Both the position numbers and the translations under genes were made by a program. This document shows, piece by piece, positions 53,283 through 64,000 of a DNA stretch of 64,000 nucleotides (position 1 is the stretch's first letter; every line of letters starts with the position of its first letter). Source of the stretch: Symbiodinium natans. Taxonomy: Eukaryota; Sar; Dinophyceae; Suessiales; Symbiodiniaceae. The stretch spans positions 301,731-365,730 of the forward strand of contig CAJNDS010002384.1 in assembly GCA_905221605.1 (NCBI GenBank), given 5' to 3'. Below the pieces are notes generated by a model. The model did not search any database. It had not been told where the DNA came from and saw only the letters and a list, made by a program, of their open reading frames with translations.

Positions 53283-54060
53283 TCCATCTTGCGAGATCTT
53301 ACGAGTAGCACGGCGTGATTCGGCAGGCCCTTCGGAAACTCGGAAAGGTCTCCTAAGCCGAAGACGCCGACCCCAAGGCCTTGTATTTCGAGGCGGCTCG
53401 GTGCTCGACAGCTTTGTGCTACCCTTGGCCAGGCCCAGGAAAGCTCCACAAGCTCAACAGCAAGATGAGGCCCTCGATGGCCGTGTGAGTTTGACGAGAC
53501 TAACTTGTGCCGGGAGAGACAGGATCGCTCCGGCTCGCCTGCGCAGAGCTTGATTGCCGATCTGCAACCTCAGGCGTGCGTGGGACATGTGCTTGTGCTT
53601 ATGGCCTGCCGGGTCTGGCTACCTCTTCAAATGCAGTGCGTCCTTGAGAGGAGCCTGGACGGCCAGCCTTGAGCCAGGCCGGAGAGAGAGAGAGAAAGAG
53701 AGGTTGAATGGGTCCTTTGGGCCCTTCAAGCCCCGTAGAAGAAGAAGGTTGAATACCTGAGCATCTGAGCACCCGAGCATCGCCGCGCTCGTGCGGCGCG
53801 GAGCTGCGACCGCTTCAGGCACGAGCGCCGTTCGCCGGCACGGAAGGGCGACAACAGGCTGCCGCTTGCCCGCGGTTGCCGTCAGACTGTCACCGGACGT
53901 GTCCTTTCCTTTCACACGAAGCTCCTCAGGTCGTGGGAACGAGTACTGCGAGTAGTGCAAGTGCCGGGAAGTCTCCGGAGGCTCTGCAACGCATGGCGCT
54001 GGCCATATCCAAGGCTGGGCGCGTAAGTGCGTGGGGATGTGGTTGCAAAACTACATAACC
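53283..54060. other. Stretch with two exon-like segments on the plus strand
   Basis: About 53390-53520 reads GGSVLDSFVLPLARPRKAPQ and about 53930-54030 reads SSASAGKSPEALQRMALAIS. Both look coding, but no family is recognised. A GA run and CCCTTCAAGCCCCGTAGAAG lie at 53682-53750. Confidence 0.35.
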
Positions 54061-54210
54061 CATGTACATATATGTATATATCTATATATGCGTACATATA
54101 TATATATATATATATGGTCCAGAGCTGCCATGCCCACCCCCCCCCCCCCCCCATGGTATCCCCCCCCACCCTCCTTGTATCCCTACCCCCCCCCCCCCCC
54201 CCTCCCCCTG
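54061..54210. repeat. (TA)n then poly-C tracts
   Basis: TATATA run at 54095-54117, then C runs at 54136-54152 and 54187-54202. Confidence 0.95.
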
Positions 54211-54342
54211 CGGTGTGGGTGTTGTTGGGGGGTTAGGGTTTAAGGTTTAAGGGTTAGGGCCCACCCCCGCCCCCCCGTGGCGCGGGTGTGGTTGCGGGGT
54301 TAGGGGTAAGGGTTTAAGGTTTAGGTGGAGGGACGCGCGCGT

Positions 54343-54416
54343 GGAAGGCGCGCGCGCGCGCGCGCGTGCGTGCGTGCGTGCGCGCGCGCGCGCGCGTGCG
54401 CGCGCGCGCGCGCGCA
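54343..54416. repeat. Alternating (GC)n/(GCGT)n tract
   Basis: About 74 bases of alternating purine-pyrimidine GCGCGC and GCGT units, a classic Z-DNA-prone sequence. The flanks carry GGGTTTAAGG telomere-like pieces. Confidence 0.95.
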
Positions 54417-54419
54417 ACA

Positions 54420-55008
54420 GCATCATTGGCATCAGCGGCTTGGGGTGGGGGCCGAAAGTCGCGAAACACGCCCAAAAACACGACGAAACCAAGGTTTTCT
54501 CGAGAAAAGCATGCTTTCTCCGAGATTTGGCGCTGCGTGCATACACGGCAGCCATAACGAGGAGTTTTTCAGCAGTTTTTCATGCAACACGCAAAAAACA
54601 CGGTATTTACCGCGTTTCCGGCCCCTGGGGGCCTGGGGCAATGGGGTCATGGGACCATGGGGCCATGAGCACGGGTGAAAGTGATGAGAGCGCTGAGAGC
54701 GGGAAGGTGGGCGTGTTTTGGACCACCCGAAATAGAAAAGATAGGTCAGGGGCGGAGTAGGTGGTAGGGGAAATGGGTCTTCACTGACGCCGCCCCCCAC
54801 TTGGGGGTCGGCGGATATGTATATGTGTGTATATTTATATACGCGTGTATGTATGCAAATGTCTTTGTGCATGGCTACACACGTACACTACATACATGCA
54901 TGCATACATACATACATATGGGTACATATGTGTGTACTTCAACTAGATGTAGAATCACATATAACCTTGGTCAGCTCCTGCCCACATCCCGCACCTCCCC
55001 TTTGCAAG
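54420..55008. other. Unannotated stretch with ATAC/GTAT microsatellites
   Basis: Tetranucleotide-like GTATATGTGTGTATAT and ACATACATGCATGC runs at about 54815-54935. No gene identified in the remainder. Confidence 0.45.
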
Positions 55009-55270
55009 GTCAACAGCCTTTACCGACAAGTGGCTCTTCCTGCCGACTCGTGGCGCAAGCCAGATTGCAAAGGAACTTGTCCTGGGGTCCCTGAAGCCAC
55101 ACAATGTCGGTTTGCATCTAAGGAAGCTCATGAGTCGTTCTAATGGCAAGGCAGAACCTGAAAGATTGCGATGAATCAGCAAGATCCTGGCAGCAACTGC
55201 GGCACCTACTTCCCCGGAGCACCTGGCACTGGACATGCCGGAGGCTTGTGGACAGAAAGCAGAACGATAA
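55009..55270 (+). CDS. Exon-like segment, product unknown, with an in-frame TGA
   Basis: After an AG the frame reads STAFTDKWLFLPTRGASQIA, KELVLGSLKPHNVGLHLRKL and MSRSNGKAEPERLR, then a TGA (55172-55174). The same frame goes on as ISKILAATAAPTSPEHLALD followed by MPEACGQKAER, to TAA at 55268. Composition on both sides of the TGA looks coding. It could be the C-terminal exon of a real gene with a premature stop, or end at the TGA. No family recognised. Confidence 0.4.
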
Positions 55271-56420
55271 TGAACGCCCTCACAGATCTATGCCGCGATC
55301 GTCCTCGAACCCTGTGCTGACCTGGCCGGCCGTGTTTCACTTAGAGTTGGGCTTCTGTCTGCTCTTCTGCCGGTCATGTGCTGATCGACAGTACCAGCGG
55401 GAGCCATGTACATAGATGGTTGCGACAGGAGCTCGTCCAATTCGAGCTGTTGTCGGTCACTGAGGTGCGCTGGAGAGTGAGGGGTAAGGAGCAGGTACCT
55501 GAGTGATTGTACCTGCGCCAGAAAAATGGCAGGCATCCAAGTCATGAAACTCTTGCCAACCTCACAGTCCAAAAGCGTGTGTTCTGCGTCAGATACCTTC
55601 GTGGCCCGAACTCAAGTGCATCACTTTTGTGACTTTTGTGCCCCGGAGAAGTTTGCCCGTCCACCACGAAGTGTGAGCTTTGCATAGTACGACTTTTCTG
55701 AGAACCCCATGCGTAGACCGGAACGCCTTTGAGCCCATGGGCAAGCTGGGCATTCGACACCTGTCTCGGACATGCAAGGCATGACTGCATGTCCTAGCGT
55801 GCCATTGCGTGGTATCCAATGGTCGGTTCCTAAGGAAAGAAGGTGGCCAACCGAGGCCCCAAGCGCCCAAGCGCTGTGGACACTTGCCGACATGGTGCGG
55901 TCTATGTCTCTCTCTGTCTCTGTGTGTGTGTGTGTGTGTGTGTGTAAGCCTCTGAGCCTTTGAGCCATTGAGGACCAAGCCAAAGCAGCAAAGGATGCAG
56001 GACACCCCCATTCCATCCTGCTGTCCATCGTCACGAATCCAGAAATTCTTTCAAAGAGCTTGGCGGTATCCCGACAGCCGCAGGCCGCTGTGACGAAGCT
56101 CTGGAGTTGTTGAAGGCTGCCCTTCCTGGCCGCGGCGCACAGGTCGAGGCACACCTGATCCGCGTCACTTTGAGGGGCACTTCTCGAGGCGCTCTCTTTT
56201 TTTCTGTGTAAGTCCCACCAGGTGGCAAAGTATGAGCTGGCCTTGCTCCTGTCCCAGCTCGGGAGGCACGAGGCCAGGGCTTGGCCACCTGTGCCACCTG
56301 TCATGGCATGCCCTGTTGATGTCCCTGCAGTAGGAATTCTCCACTGATGTTTTGCGGATGTTTTGTGGCTGTTATGTGGATGTTTTGTGGAGGTTGTGGG
56401 TCTTTCATGACGTGTTCCCA
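55271..56420 (-). other. Minus-strand open frames, uncertain
   Basis: Overlapping minus-strand frames at 56421-55621, 55790-55542 and 55572-55288 look moderately coding (CLDLCAAARKGSLQQLQSFV; RYLTQNTRFWTVRLARVS; AQVQSLRYLLLTPHSPAHLS), but the frame changes between them. A (TG)n run at 55920-55945 interrupts. It could be a decayed gene or coincidental. Confidence 0.25.
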
Positions 56421-56657
56421 TGTTTTTCTCTGGTCATCTGCAAGGCATGAACTTCTCGTTGCAATGACTCGTGCAAATGGATGCAAGTAGTTGAGCAGGC
56501 TTGTGTAAGCAGACATTGTGCCCAGGAGGCAGACCACTGGCTAAGGCAGCTGGGCCTCACTTGGAAGCCGCTTTGCCCGCACAAAGCCTTTCAAGAGAAG
56601 CAAGCCACAGCCACACGTAGGCATGACTTGTCGCGAGCCATATGAGCTCACGCCTTC

Positions 56658-57010
56658 ATGGGTGAACAAGACGTTGATATCTATTGGTTTACTTATACTT
56701 CCAGAAGAGAGCTCTTTGACCTGTTTCGGAGGTTAAACCCATCTGTGCTGGATGGAAGCTGCCTCACAGGCCCCACATGTCGAGGCTGGAGTTTTTTCGC
56801 GTTGGCAGAGTCGCCGGCTCAAGTGCGGTCGCGCGAAGGTGATGCCAACTTCGTCGCCGCCTTTGACGATGCGCTGCCACGCGAGCTTCTGCAGTTGCTC
56901 CAGGACCTGTTGCAGCACAAGAGGTGCGCAGAAAGTGCAGCGTGGGCTGACTGCGGCGAATGGTCAGTCGTTGCTATGCTGTGCAGATGGGGCATTCGTC
57001 GCAGCCAGTG
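56658..57010 (+). CDS. Exon-like segment, product unknown
   Basis: 117-codon open frame. The part REGDANFVAAFDDALPRELL then QLLQDLLQHKRCAESAAWAD has an amphipathic helical look. No family recognised. The next exon-like segment on the same strand starts at about 57130. Confidence 0.35.
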
Positions 57011-57127
57011 AAGTGAACCTTGAGTCAAGGATGCCTTTCAGGCGGGATCTGCGTTTTGGAAGGAGACGCCCGGCCCAGACGTTGAGTTTTCGGTAGCCCT
57101 GTCTTCATTGAAGCTTTCTTAATCATG

Positions 57128-57324
57128 AGAATATGCCCGCACGGGAGAGTGTTTTTTTGCGAGCTTTGTGGATCAGAGGCACAAGTATCCGACTCCGAAC
57201 TTCTTCTCCTACAATGAGAAGCTGCAGCCAGTCGTTTGGCAGCAGCGCAAGGTGGTCGTCATCAGTGCTTTTTGCAGAAGTTTCGTTGCCAGGGTGGCGC
57301 AGCTGCCGAAGGGGCTCCACTGAT
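57128..57324 (+). CDS. Exon-like segment with an IQ-like motif
   Basis: The frame reads EYARTGECFFASFVDQRHKY, PTPNFFSYNEKLQPVVWQQR and KVVVISAFCRSFVARVAQLP, ending at TGA 57322-57324. ISAFCRSFVAR fits the IQ (calmodulin-binding) spacing except that Ser replaces Gln. It is followed by a second coding-like segment at about 57446-57600 (RKVSSVDARKCLAISQLQQV, ALRKHRIERG). These may be exons of one gene. Confidence 0.4.
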
Positions 57325-58573
57325 TCGTATGGCGGCATCACATGTGAAAAGCCTTGCGGTGGCCAGCTTCCCAGCCATCTTTGGCTGCTCAGGCCATCGG
57401 TGAACTTGCATAGGTCCCGAGAGCGCAAGCATTGTTATTGCGCAGGCTGCGACCGCAAGGTCTCCTCTGTCGATGCTCGGAAGTGCTTGGCTATTTCGCA
57501 GCTGCAGCAGGTGGCCCTGAGAAAGCATCGGATTGAGAGGGGATGCCCCGAGGAGTGGTGGGCTCACACGCGCCCTGCAGGTTCGGGCAGTGGCCACCAG
57601 TTCCTTGGATGTCGAGTCGAGATCTGTGGAGTAGGTCTCATGCGTGGTTCAGACGTGTTGGACCATGGACCTCCGCCGATCCAGAGGCTGCACTATGATT
57701 TGGACGAGGTGAGCCTGCCATCCTTGAAGGAGCCAACTGCTGCATCTGCCTCTTTAGATGTTGCGACATGGGGGAACGTTGCAAGTTAGGGCGCCAGCTG
57801 CAGGAAGGATCTCTTCCACACCACCCACTGGTGTCCTGTGTTCTCTACCTCAGCTGCTGCTTCCCTAGTCATCTTGCAGGGCTCATCATGTGACTAACTT
57901 AGAATGCAGAGCCGCCAGTGCGCTTTGAGGTGGCAGTGCAGCCACGGCTTCCACCACCCTCGTGTCATGTCCGATAAACAGAGTGCCAACAGAGTCCAGT
58001 CGTTGGGAATAGAAGCCAAGGAAACCAGTGGCAGCGCCACAGACAGGACTAAGCTTCTACCCTCTAAGGAGTACTGGGTCCTGCTAGGGTCAGATTCTTG
58101 ACTTGGACGGGATGTTCTGTTGTGGCATAGCGGCCCTCGTTGTTGGTCGCACAGTTAACGCATGTTAAAGCAATTTTCTTCGGGACCTTTCAGTTTTCAT
58201 GCCAAAAGAAGCGAAGAACTGGGCTGACAAACTTTCCCAGGCACAGCAGGAATAGCTTGTGGTAGTGTCCGAGGTTACGGACCAGACACTGAAGCCTGGC
58301 AGTCGGGCGAGCAGGGGCTGGCTGTGTGAACCAAGAGTGAATCGAGTGTCTCGGCTTCAAAGCTGGCGCTGCTCGTTGTGCGACTGTATTAGCTGTCGTC
58401 GTTATGGGCCGTAGGTGCTTCTCTTTGATGGCAGCCTGCTCCATGGCGTCATCCCGAACCTCGCCTTGCAGGTGCCGGGTGACGGTTGACCACGCTTGGC
58501 ATTCCTTTCAAGCATTTGGAATCCCAGTGTGCGACTGTGCCGTTGCAGGCAACGGACCCTTCGGAGCCGCGAG

Positions 58574-58729
58574 TCACGCTGATGCTGGGCCTTTGGGGCG
58601 AGCAGGGGCCATGTGGCTCCTATGCTCGAAGCAGACCGCCACATACTCGAACACACTGCACGTTTCTGCACAAAGAATCGCTTTCTTAGCTTCCTGAAGG
58701 TTCGCCAGCTCCATCTCCAACGCAGCCAT
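58574..58729 (-). CDS. Short minus-strand open frame, product unknown
   Basis: 51 residues from the ATG at 58729: MAALEMELANLQEAKKAILC, then AETCSVFEYVAVCFEHRSHM, to TGA. It looks coding and helical at its start, but it is short and unrecognised. Confidence 0.3.
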   Translation of the reverse strand: MAALEMELANLQEAKKAILCAETCSVFEYVAVCFEHRSHMAPARPKGPASA

Positions 58730-59582
58730 TGGGTAGCTTCGCTGGACTGGCTAGTCAAAGGCGGTTGATATCGTGACCACGCGCTTTCTTCACGGTGCCA
58801 CGCGTTGCTGTGTGCGGGTCTGTGTCTTGTCTCAGCTGAGGACCCAACATGCGACTCAAAAAGCATCAAGTAAAGCATCAAGTGAATCAAGTGCAGAGTG
58901 CAGCCACCAGCTGAGTTGGATCGAGGCAGCTGCCTCGTGAAGCTGCCTGGCCGGAACTTCTCCGACCTTATGTTGCCGATGCCAAAGCGCTTCAGGCTCA
59001 CCGAATGCCGCCGGATTCGCGTTCTTTGCTGTGCGATTTCAGTGTCCAGATGCGACATCCCTCGAGGCGCCGTCCGCCGCCACGCCGGCAGATCTTGCTG
59101 GTCCAGTGCAACCGGTTTGGTGTTCGACGGAGACCTCTGAAGATTCTGCATCTTCTCCTGGCTCTGTGGAGTTTATTGGCCGCTGGTTCTTGAGCCATGC
59201 CCCCCGGCTCGCACCACCAGTAACTTGTTCTTGCCTTGGCTGATGTGACCCAGCGCCTAGGCTCCAGAGGAGTTGCAGCGGGTTGGTGGCACCGCCCAGA
59301 TCGAAGTCGAGGCTCAGAACGCACGCAGGCCATGACATCCGAGCCCCCTCCACTGTGCCAGGAAGTGTCCATGGACGAGTTTCAGAAGATGCGTGCTGCT
59401 TCAGAGGGTGCAAAAGCGAATCGCATCGGCTGCCATGTCATGTTGAGATTTGCTCGCTGATCTATCAGCGGATTCCTCTGCTGAGAGCTCGTCCTGCGCA
59501 GTTGACATGGGTTGAGGCCATCGATCGATCCAGACACCCGGGCGCCGACAGGAACGAGAGTTTCAGACATACTCAATTTTAA

Positions 59583-59722
59583 AGTACGTGCTTGTAGCTC
59601 TGCTCTGCTGTTTTACCTGTCTTTATCTCTTATCCGCCATCTCTCATCTCAGATCTCAACTCTTAACTCCTTTCCGCTTATCTCTTATCCCGGGTTTCTT
59701 GTCTCCTGCATATCTCTGTCTC

Positions 59723-59764
<42 letters not shown>

Positions 59765-59947
59765 CGTTTCTCTCTCACGCTCTCTCTCTCTCTCTCTCTC
59801 TGTCTCTCCCGTTCTCTCTCGCTCTCTTCTCTCTCCCTCTCTCTATCTCTCTCTCTCTATCTCTCTCTCTCTCGCTCTCGCTCTCACTCTCGCTCTCGCT
59901 CTCGCTCTCCCACTCTCTCGCGCTCTCGCTCTCTCTCTCTCTCTGTG

Positions 59948-59998
<51 letters not shown>

Positions 59999-60075
59999 TG
60001 TCTGTACATGTAGATGTACGTGGGCATCGATATATATATATATATCTATAGACTATAGATATCACATTAGATTCT
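59583..60075. repeat. (CTGT)n, (CT)n and (TA)n microsatellite block
   Basis: CTGTCTGT units at about 59715-59765, CT runs to about 59998, then TATATATATATATATC and a small palindrome ATATCTATAG...CTATAGATAT at 60041-60061. Confidence 0.95.
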
Positions 60076-60167
60076 ATCTTTCTTCCTACGTATTTATGCG
60101 CCGCCATGTACGTACGCATACCTATTACGTGAAAAGAGAGGGGCCCTGCTTCGCAGGACTTCGCAGC

Positions 60168-61152
60168 TTAGTCGTGAGCGAGGCTCGCTGAAAGCTGGAG
60201 CTGCTCCTCAAGGCATGTTTTTGCCCCTGCCAGGATCCGCGCATTGTTACGGTTCCTCAGTTTCTCAGCCCTGAGGAGCGCCAGCCCCAACATGTGGTCA
60301 GTTCTCTTCTGATAGGCATGGGCATAGCACTGAAACAAGGGTCCATGAATCAGCGATGCTTCAACTGCGAGTGTTGTCCTGCCATAGCCTTTCTTCCTCA
60401 AAGCGCATGGGGAATGTTTGCTCATGGTGCCGCTGCGCCTTTTGCTGCAATAGTTCTTCAAGATGTGATGCCGCACGGATATGTCCATGAGTTTGCCGTT
60501 CCTCCTTGGTGGCTTTGCAATTCCTGCTCTATGCAAGGATTATGGATGATAGATGATACATGGTCGGGCGACCCCGCCTGATAGGTGCGCTCCGAGTACG
60601 GTGTCAGCAATCTCCATTGCTTGGTTTCCTGTAGGAATTGGAGTATATGCCCTGGCTTGCAAGTTGCCGTCCGTTGAAAGGTTTGCTGGCGGCGCACTTT
60701 GCAGCGACGGATGTAAGCCGGGTGGACCGACTGCGGAGATGCTTTTCTGCAAAGTTCTGACATTCCTGTGCAAGTTGGGCATCTAAGATCGATTGATGGG
60801 GCACAGCCAAGGATTGCTTCGCTCGGTCGAAGAGCAAACGTTGTCGGTACCCCTGCTGGTGAGTTGGTCGGCAGAAGATGCAGAGGTGTGGCTGCTCTAA
60901 GCTGTCCGTCATGTGGCGCTTTTGCTCATGTGGATGCCCCAGCAGCTGTTGACCTATGTTGGCCTTTATTATGCTGGAAGGCTGACAAGGCCTTCCGTGA
61001 GAGCGTGGCCGAAAGAGCCTCCGCTGTCATCGATGACTTCCAGAGCAGGCCGGCGAATCATAAGAGCCAACAGCAGGCCCTAGGCTGTGAGTTGTGCCGG
61101 CGCTTCATGGATTCCCACGCAGGGGCGTCATCCATGCGATGCCTCGCTTGAG
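60168..61152. other. Mixed-strand coding-like stretch, unidentified
   Basis: A minus frame at 60536-60168 (TDHMLGLALLRAEKLRNRNN) and a plus frame at about 60850-61151 (KAFRESVAERASAVIDDFQS, preceded by LSCPSCGAFAH) both look plausible. No domain recognised and no splice chain established. Confidence 0.25.
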
Positions 61153-61921
61153 GGGCCGACGGGCGCAGTTCCAGCACTACGCGCGGTTGCGGGACTTGCC
61201 GGGCTGCTGGGTCGCTCGTTATCAGCACTGCTCGCAGCATCAGAGTTGCAAGCAGAGAGTGGCTGGCTGGTAGGAGAGCCTGAAGCGTCACATCCAACCG
61301 TCGGATCAGCCGTGGGTCTTCTTCTCGGACGACGATGCCGCTTGATACCGACATTCTAGACCAGCAATTGCGGCACAGCCCTTGGTCATGGCTCATTGTG
61401 GCCACGCCATGCCACGAGCCCTCCTAAGGATTTGTGGCATCCACGCAGGGCTCAGGAGTATGTACATGCGATTCAGGCCTGGGACCTGCTCAGCTGGACC
61501 ATTGCAACAAGTGGCTTTTGTGGACATCACATCACAGGATAGACCGGATGACGTGCCAGTCGTGCACTCCAGGCCCAACAGATCTTTCTAAGCGGGTGAG
61601 CTTTTCTGATCCACGACTCGGATGCACCGTCAGGGTCCACCTCTCTCCTGGTCTGGGACCACGTCTGCCTCTAGATGCCACGGCTACGGAGGTGACGCGA
61701 ATGGAGGCTCCTTGAAATCCTGGCATGCATTAGAACATTGTCGGAGTGGGTGCCGGAATGCTTCCCAAAAGAAAAGTGGAGGCGGGTGTGCGTGGGCCAT
61801 GGCTAGATACGCAGTGGCTGAGATTGGCTGAGTTCGCCTTAGGCGGATGGGCTCCTGCGCCTGGCCATCAGTGCGGAGGAGGCGGGAAGCGGGAAGCTGC
61901 CGGAGGCTGCTGGAAGCCTGA

Positions 61922-62345
61922 GATGCCAAGGAGGAGCCGGGCCTGTTTGGCACGGCCACTGGAGAGTACTTCGATGCAGCCGCCAAGTTCGAGGTGTTTG
62001 ACGTTGTTCGCCTAGTGATTCCACGGCAACACAGCAAAAACTGATTTGAACTCTTGCAAGACATCGCCCACTCAAGCTGAGGAGTTCTTCGACCGGCATA
62101 ACGACCAGGTCATTGCGAACAAGTTCGCTGCCTCTCTGCTCAAAGAGGCGATATTAGATTATTAGAGTCTATTGAGGCAGTGGGAGAGACACTCAGCTCC
62201 AAGGACATCCGCTTCAGAACGCACCTCTTGCGGGGAGGCGCCTCTCGCGTTTATCGAGCCTCAGCCGCAAGAAGGTCAGCTGGTCTTGTGGCCGCAGAGA
62301 AGGAAAGCAGCATTCTGCTGGAGACTTGCGAAGCATCTGCCAGGC
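61922..62345 (+). pseudogene. Decayed coding region with in-frame stops and frame changes
   Basis: Consecutive readable pieces: AKEEPGLFGTATGEYFDAAA then KFEVFDVVRLVIPRQHSKN, TGA (62042), FELLQDIAHSS, a frame change, AEEFFDRHNDQVIANKFAAS then LLKEA, another frame change, and LLESIEAVGETLSSKDIRFR then THLLRGGASRVYRASAA to TAG at about 62353. Order and composition suggest one protein interrupted by at least one stop and two small indels. Tiny introns are an alternative. No family recognised; residues after 62345 continue in yet another frame (HLPWMYFYDAQPTSANFLRM). Confidence 0.4.
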
Positions 62346-62816
62346 TTTCTGCCTAGTGGTGGCACTGCCCAGAGCCCCGAGCACGACCACCTTCCCTGGA
62401 TGTACTTCTACGATGCTCAGCCAACATCAGCCAACTTTCTTCGCATGAGATCAAGCAGTCTGAGTGAAGTCGAACCGATTGCGTTCAAGTTTCTGGCCGT
62501 GACCTTTCCAAGGACCGACCCACCATGCCTTACAGCACGCCACCGGGCGAGGAGGACCTGGAATACGTTTCCGAGGAGCTGCCTGATCCAAAGTGCCATG
62601 ACTGAGCCATTTTAGATTCATTGTCGACTACTGAAAGAGTTCAGTATAGTTCAGTGCAGCCGGCTGTGGATTTCGGGCTGAGGCGCATTGCAGGGCTGAG
62701 GCAGACTCTGGACTGTGTTCTCTTCCAGCTGGCGCCGACTGCCGGTCCACTGGAACGGTCCTTAGTCCTTGGACATCCTGAGACCATAGGCTGACTCATG
62801 GTGGCCGGAGGTTTTC

Positions 62817-63077
62817 TTGAATTTGCTGATTCCTCTTGCTGAGGAGATCACCGAACAGGATTTTGCCCAACGCCTTGTCGGAACCTTGAACGAGGTCACG
62901 CCGGCCAACGCAGCCCGAGTGCAGTCAGAACTGCCCAAACACCTCTGTGAGAGTACCGAAGATGCCCAAAATGGGACTCCGCGTTGTCCTCTCTCAGGTT
63001 GCCATGGCGCTGGATCGATGTCGAAAGCATGGTGTGAAAGTAGTGAAGACATGAGAGGTTGCGATGAAAAAGCTTAG
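62817..63077 (+). CDS. Exon-like segment, product unknown
   Basis: The frame reads NLLIPLAEEITEQDFAQRLV then GTLNEVTPANAARVQSELPK and HLCESTEDAQNG before becoming less convincing. No family recognised. It may belong with the coding remnants just upstream. Confidence 0.35.
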   Translation: MNLLIPLAEEITEQDFAQRLVGTLNEVTPANAARVQSELPKHLCESTEDAQNGTPRCPLSGCHGAGSMSKAWCESSEDMRGCDEKA

Positions 63078-63153
63078 GGAGGTCCCCTTGCTGGCAAGGA
63101 GGGAGGGCATCTGACGCTTTCTCAGAATTGCGAGAGGCCCTTGCTTCTCTGGC

Positions 63154-63960
63154 TCAGGTGCCAGCATCTTTGCGACCTTGCCCAAGGGGGCTGGATCCGG
63201 TCTCTGGTGGCTTGACGGCACCCTTCTTCGGATGAGGTGGCTTCCTGAGCCCTTGGCAGGTTGGCAAATACTCAGACGCGAAGGCAGAGACTGTGGAGTC
63301 AGCAGCGGCCAGGCAAGCCACAGGGTCCTCATGCCATAGGGCCATAGGGCGCAGTAGGGAAAGCGACATCTTCGTCATGTTTGCAAGGACCCGAACTTCC
63401 AGCTCTTGTCCCTTGCGCGGGCGACTTTGAAAGTGCCACTTCACAGATCCAGGTGAGTTTATCTCGAGCGTCCCCAGGACCCGCGCAGACGGCAATTGTT
63501 CAACGCATCGAGCACCGACTGGCGCAGCGCCGCGCTCAGACTTGGGCGCAGTAGCGTGAATCCTTGGTGACCCTGGCCAGCTGGGAACTTCTGGCAGCTG
63601 CCAAGATAGAGCCGCAAGCAAGATAATCAACATGCACATGCCCAATGCCTGCCAGGCTAAGTCTATGATCAGGTTCGCCATATTATCTATTGCTCTGCTT
63701 TCTCGCAGGCAGTTTTTCATATGGAATTCCTTTGATTCCTTCTTGAAAAAACGCCCCAAGACGGCAAGAGAGCACGACACCACAAAAAGTCGCAAAATCC
63801 GCAAGTGGCGCAAGGCTGGCGAAGCTGCCCATAGAGACGCTCGAGCGGCTGGTAGTTCTGCGGTACGAGCTTCGCACTTACTGCACTGCCTTGGGGTGCA
63901 AATTGCAGAGCTGAGAAGCATGCGTGTCCTAGGCCAGGCCAAGAGTTCTCCCTTCACCAT
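63154..63960 (-). CDS. Putative single-pass membrane protein, function unknown
   Basis: 268-residue minus-strand ORF from the ATG at 63960. Residues about 95-117 form a hydrophobic segment (NLIIDLAWQALGMCMLIILL then AALSW) preceded by charged sequence (KKESKEFHMKNCLRESRAID), a plausible transmembrane helix. The rest is soluble-like (CVEQLPSARVLGTLEINSPG; RKGQELEVRVLANMTK) with a basic Pro-rich tail. No family recognised, and it may continue as spliced exons beyond the ATG or stop. A competing plus-strand frame (63632-63988) is also open, so confidence is limited. Confidence 0.35.
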   Translation of the reverse strand: MVKGELLAWPRTRMLLSSAICTPRQCSKCEARTAELPAARASLWAASPALRHLRILRLFVVSCSLAVLGRFFKKESKEFHMKNCLRESRAIDNMANLIIDLAWQALGMCMLIILLAALSWQLPEVPSWPGSPRIHATAPKSERGAAPVGARCVEQLPSARVLGTLEINSPGSVKWHFQSRPRKGQELEVRVLANMTKMSLSLLRPMALWHEDPVACLAAADSTVSAFASEYLPTCQGLRKPPHPKKGAVKPPETGSSPLGQGRKDAGT

Positions 63961-64000
63961 GTCAGCGTCCCAGCTGCTGATGTCATGAGACGTTTATGAG

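Noticed and set aside
59512-60051. Ser/Leu-rich ORFs at 59.5-60.0 kb
   Set aside because: They are CT-repeat artefacts.
1-64000. tRNA, rRNA, operons or bacterial promoters
   Set aside because: No cloverleaf or rRNA core sequence was recognised, and the organisation is eukaryotic.

Overview
This window is nuclear DNA of a dinoflagellate; lineage within the group is unresolved, but Symbiodiniaceae or related Suessiales would fit. Four things point this way. A dinoflagellate-type mitochondrial cob copy lies at 40.7-41.9 kb. A multi-exon gene has mostly non-canonical GC-AG introns. A GC-rich non-LTR retrotransposon of the type abundant in dinoflagellate genomes is present. There are interstitial TTTAGGG-type repeats. 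No bacterial gene organisation is visible, and most long open frames are microsatellite or satellite shadows.

Layout. 0-5.9 kb: microsatellites, a 100-base assembly gap, short tandem repeats and no secure gene. 5.9-28.6 kb: one spliced plus-strand gene carrying a cyclic-nucleotide-binding (CNB) domain. I could chain 17 exon segments; ten lie at 5.9-8.9 kb and seven at 25.6-28.6 kb. The roughly 16.7 kb intron between them holds most of the window's satellite DNA: an AT/TA array, a 96-bp GC-rich satellite (about 25 copies), an AT-rich hairpin array (about 2.9 kb), CCCTAA-like repeats and a 54-bp satellite. 29.9-36.3 kb: a near-complete tyrosine-recombinase (DIRS/PAT/Ngaro-like) retrotransposon with split direct repeats (A1 ... 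B1-A2-B2). It encodes a small membrane-like ORF, a gag-like ORF and a long RT-RNase H-methyltransferase-like frame. The tyrosine recombinase is encoded in another frame inside that long frame. 36.3-42.0 kb: a nuclear insertion of mitochondrial DNA (NUMT) containing cob and hairpins. It is interrupted by a nearly intact R2-like LINE (RT plus restriction-like endonuclease, minus strand) flanked by a 15-bp target-site duplication. 42.1-42.4 kb: the 3' remnant of a related LINE. 42.6-43.3 kb: a long pyrimidine tract. 43.3-51 kb: exon-like fragments of plus-strand genes, including coiled-coil/IQ-like exons and a MORN-repeat gene. 51-55 kb: degenerate CCCTAA-like repeats, palindromes, interstitial telomeric repeats and a GC alternating tract. 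55-64 kb: scattered exon-like or decayed coding segments I cannot identify, and a possible minus-strand single-pass membrane protein at the right end.

The most notable system is the tyrosine-recombinase retrotransposon, for its split direct repeats, overprinted recombinase and C5-methyltransferase-like domain. Next are the LINE-in-NUMT nesting, which fixes the order of events, and the CNB gene spanning a satellite-filled intron. All protein assignments come from motifs read by eye; no database search was run.
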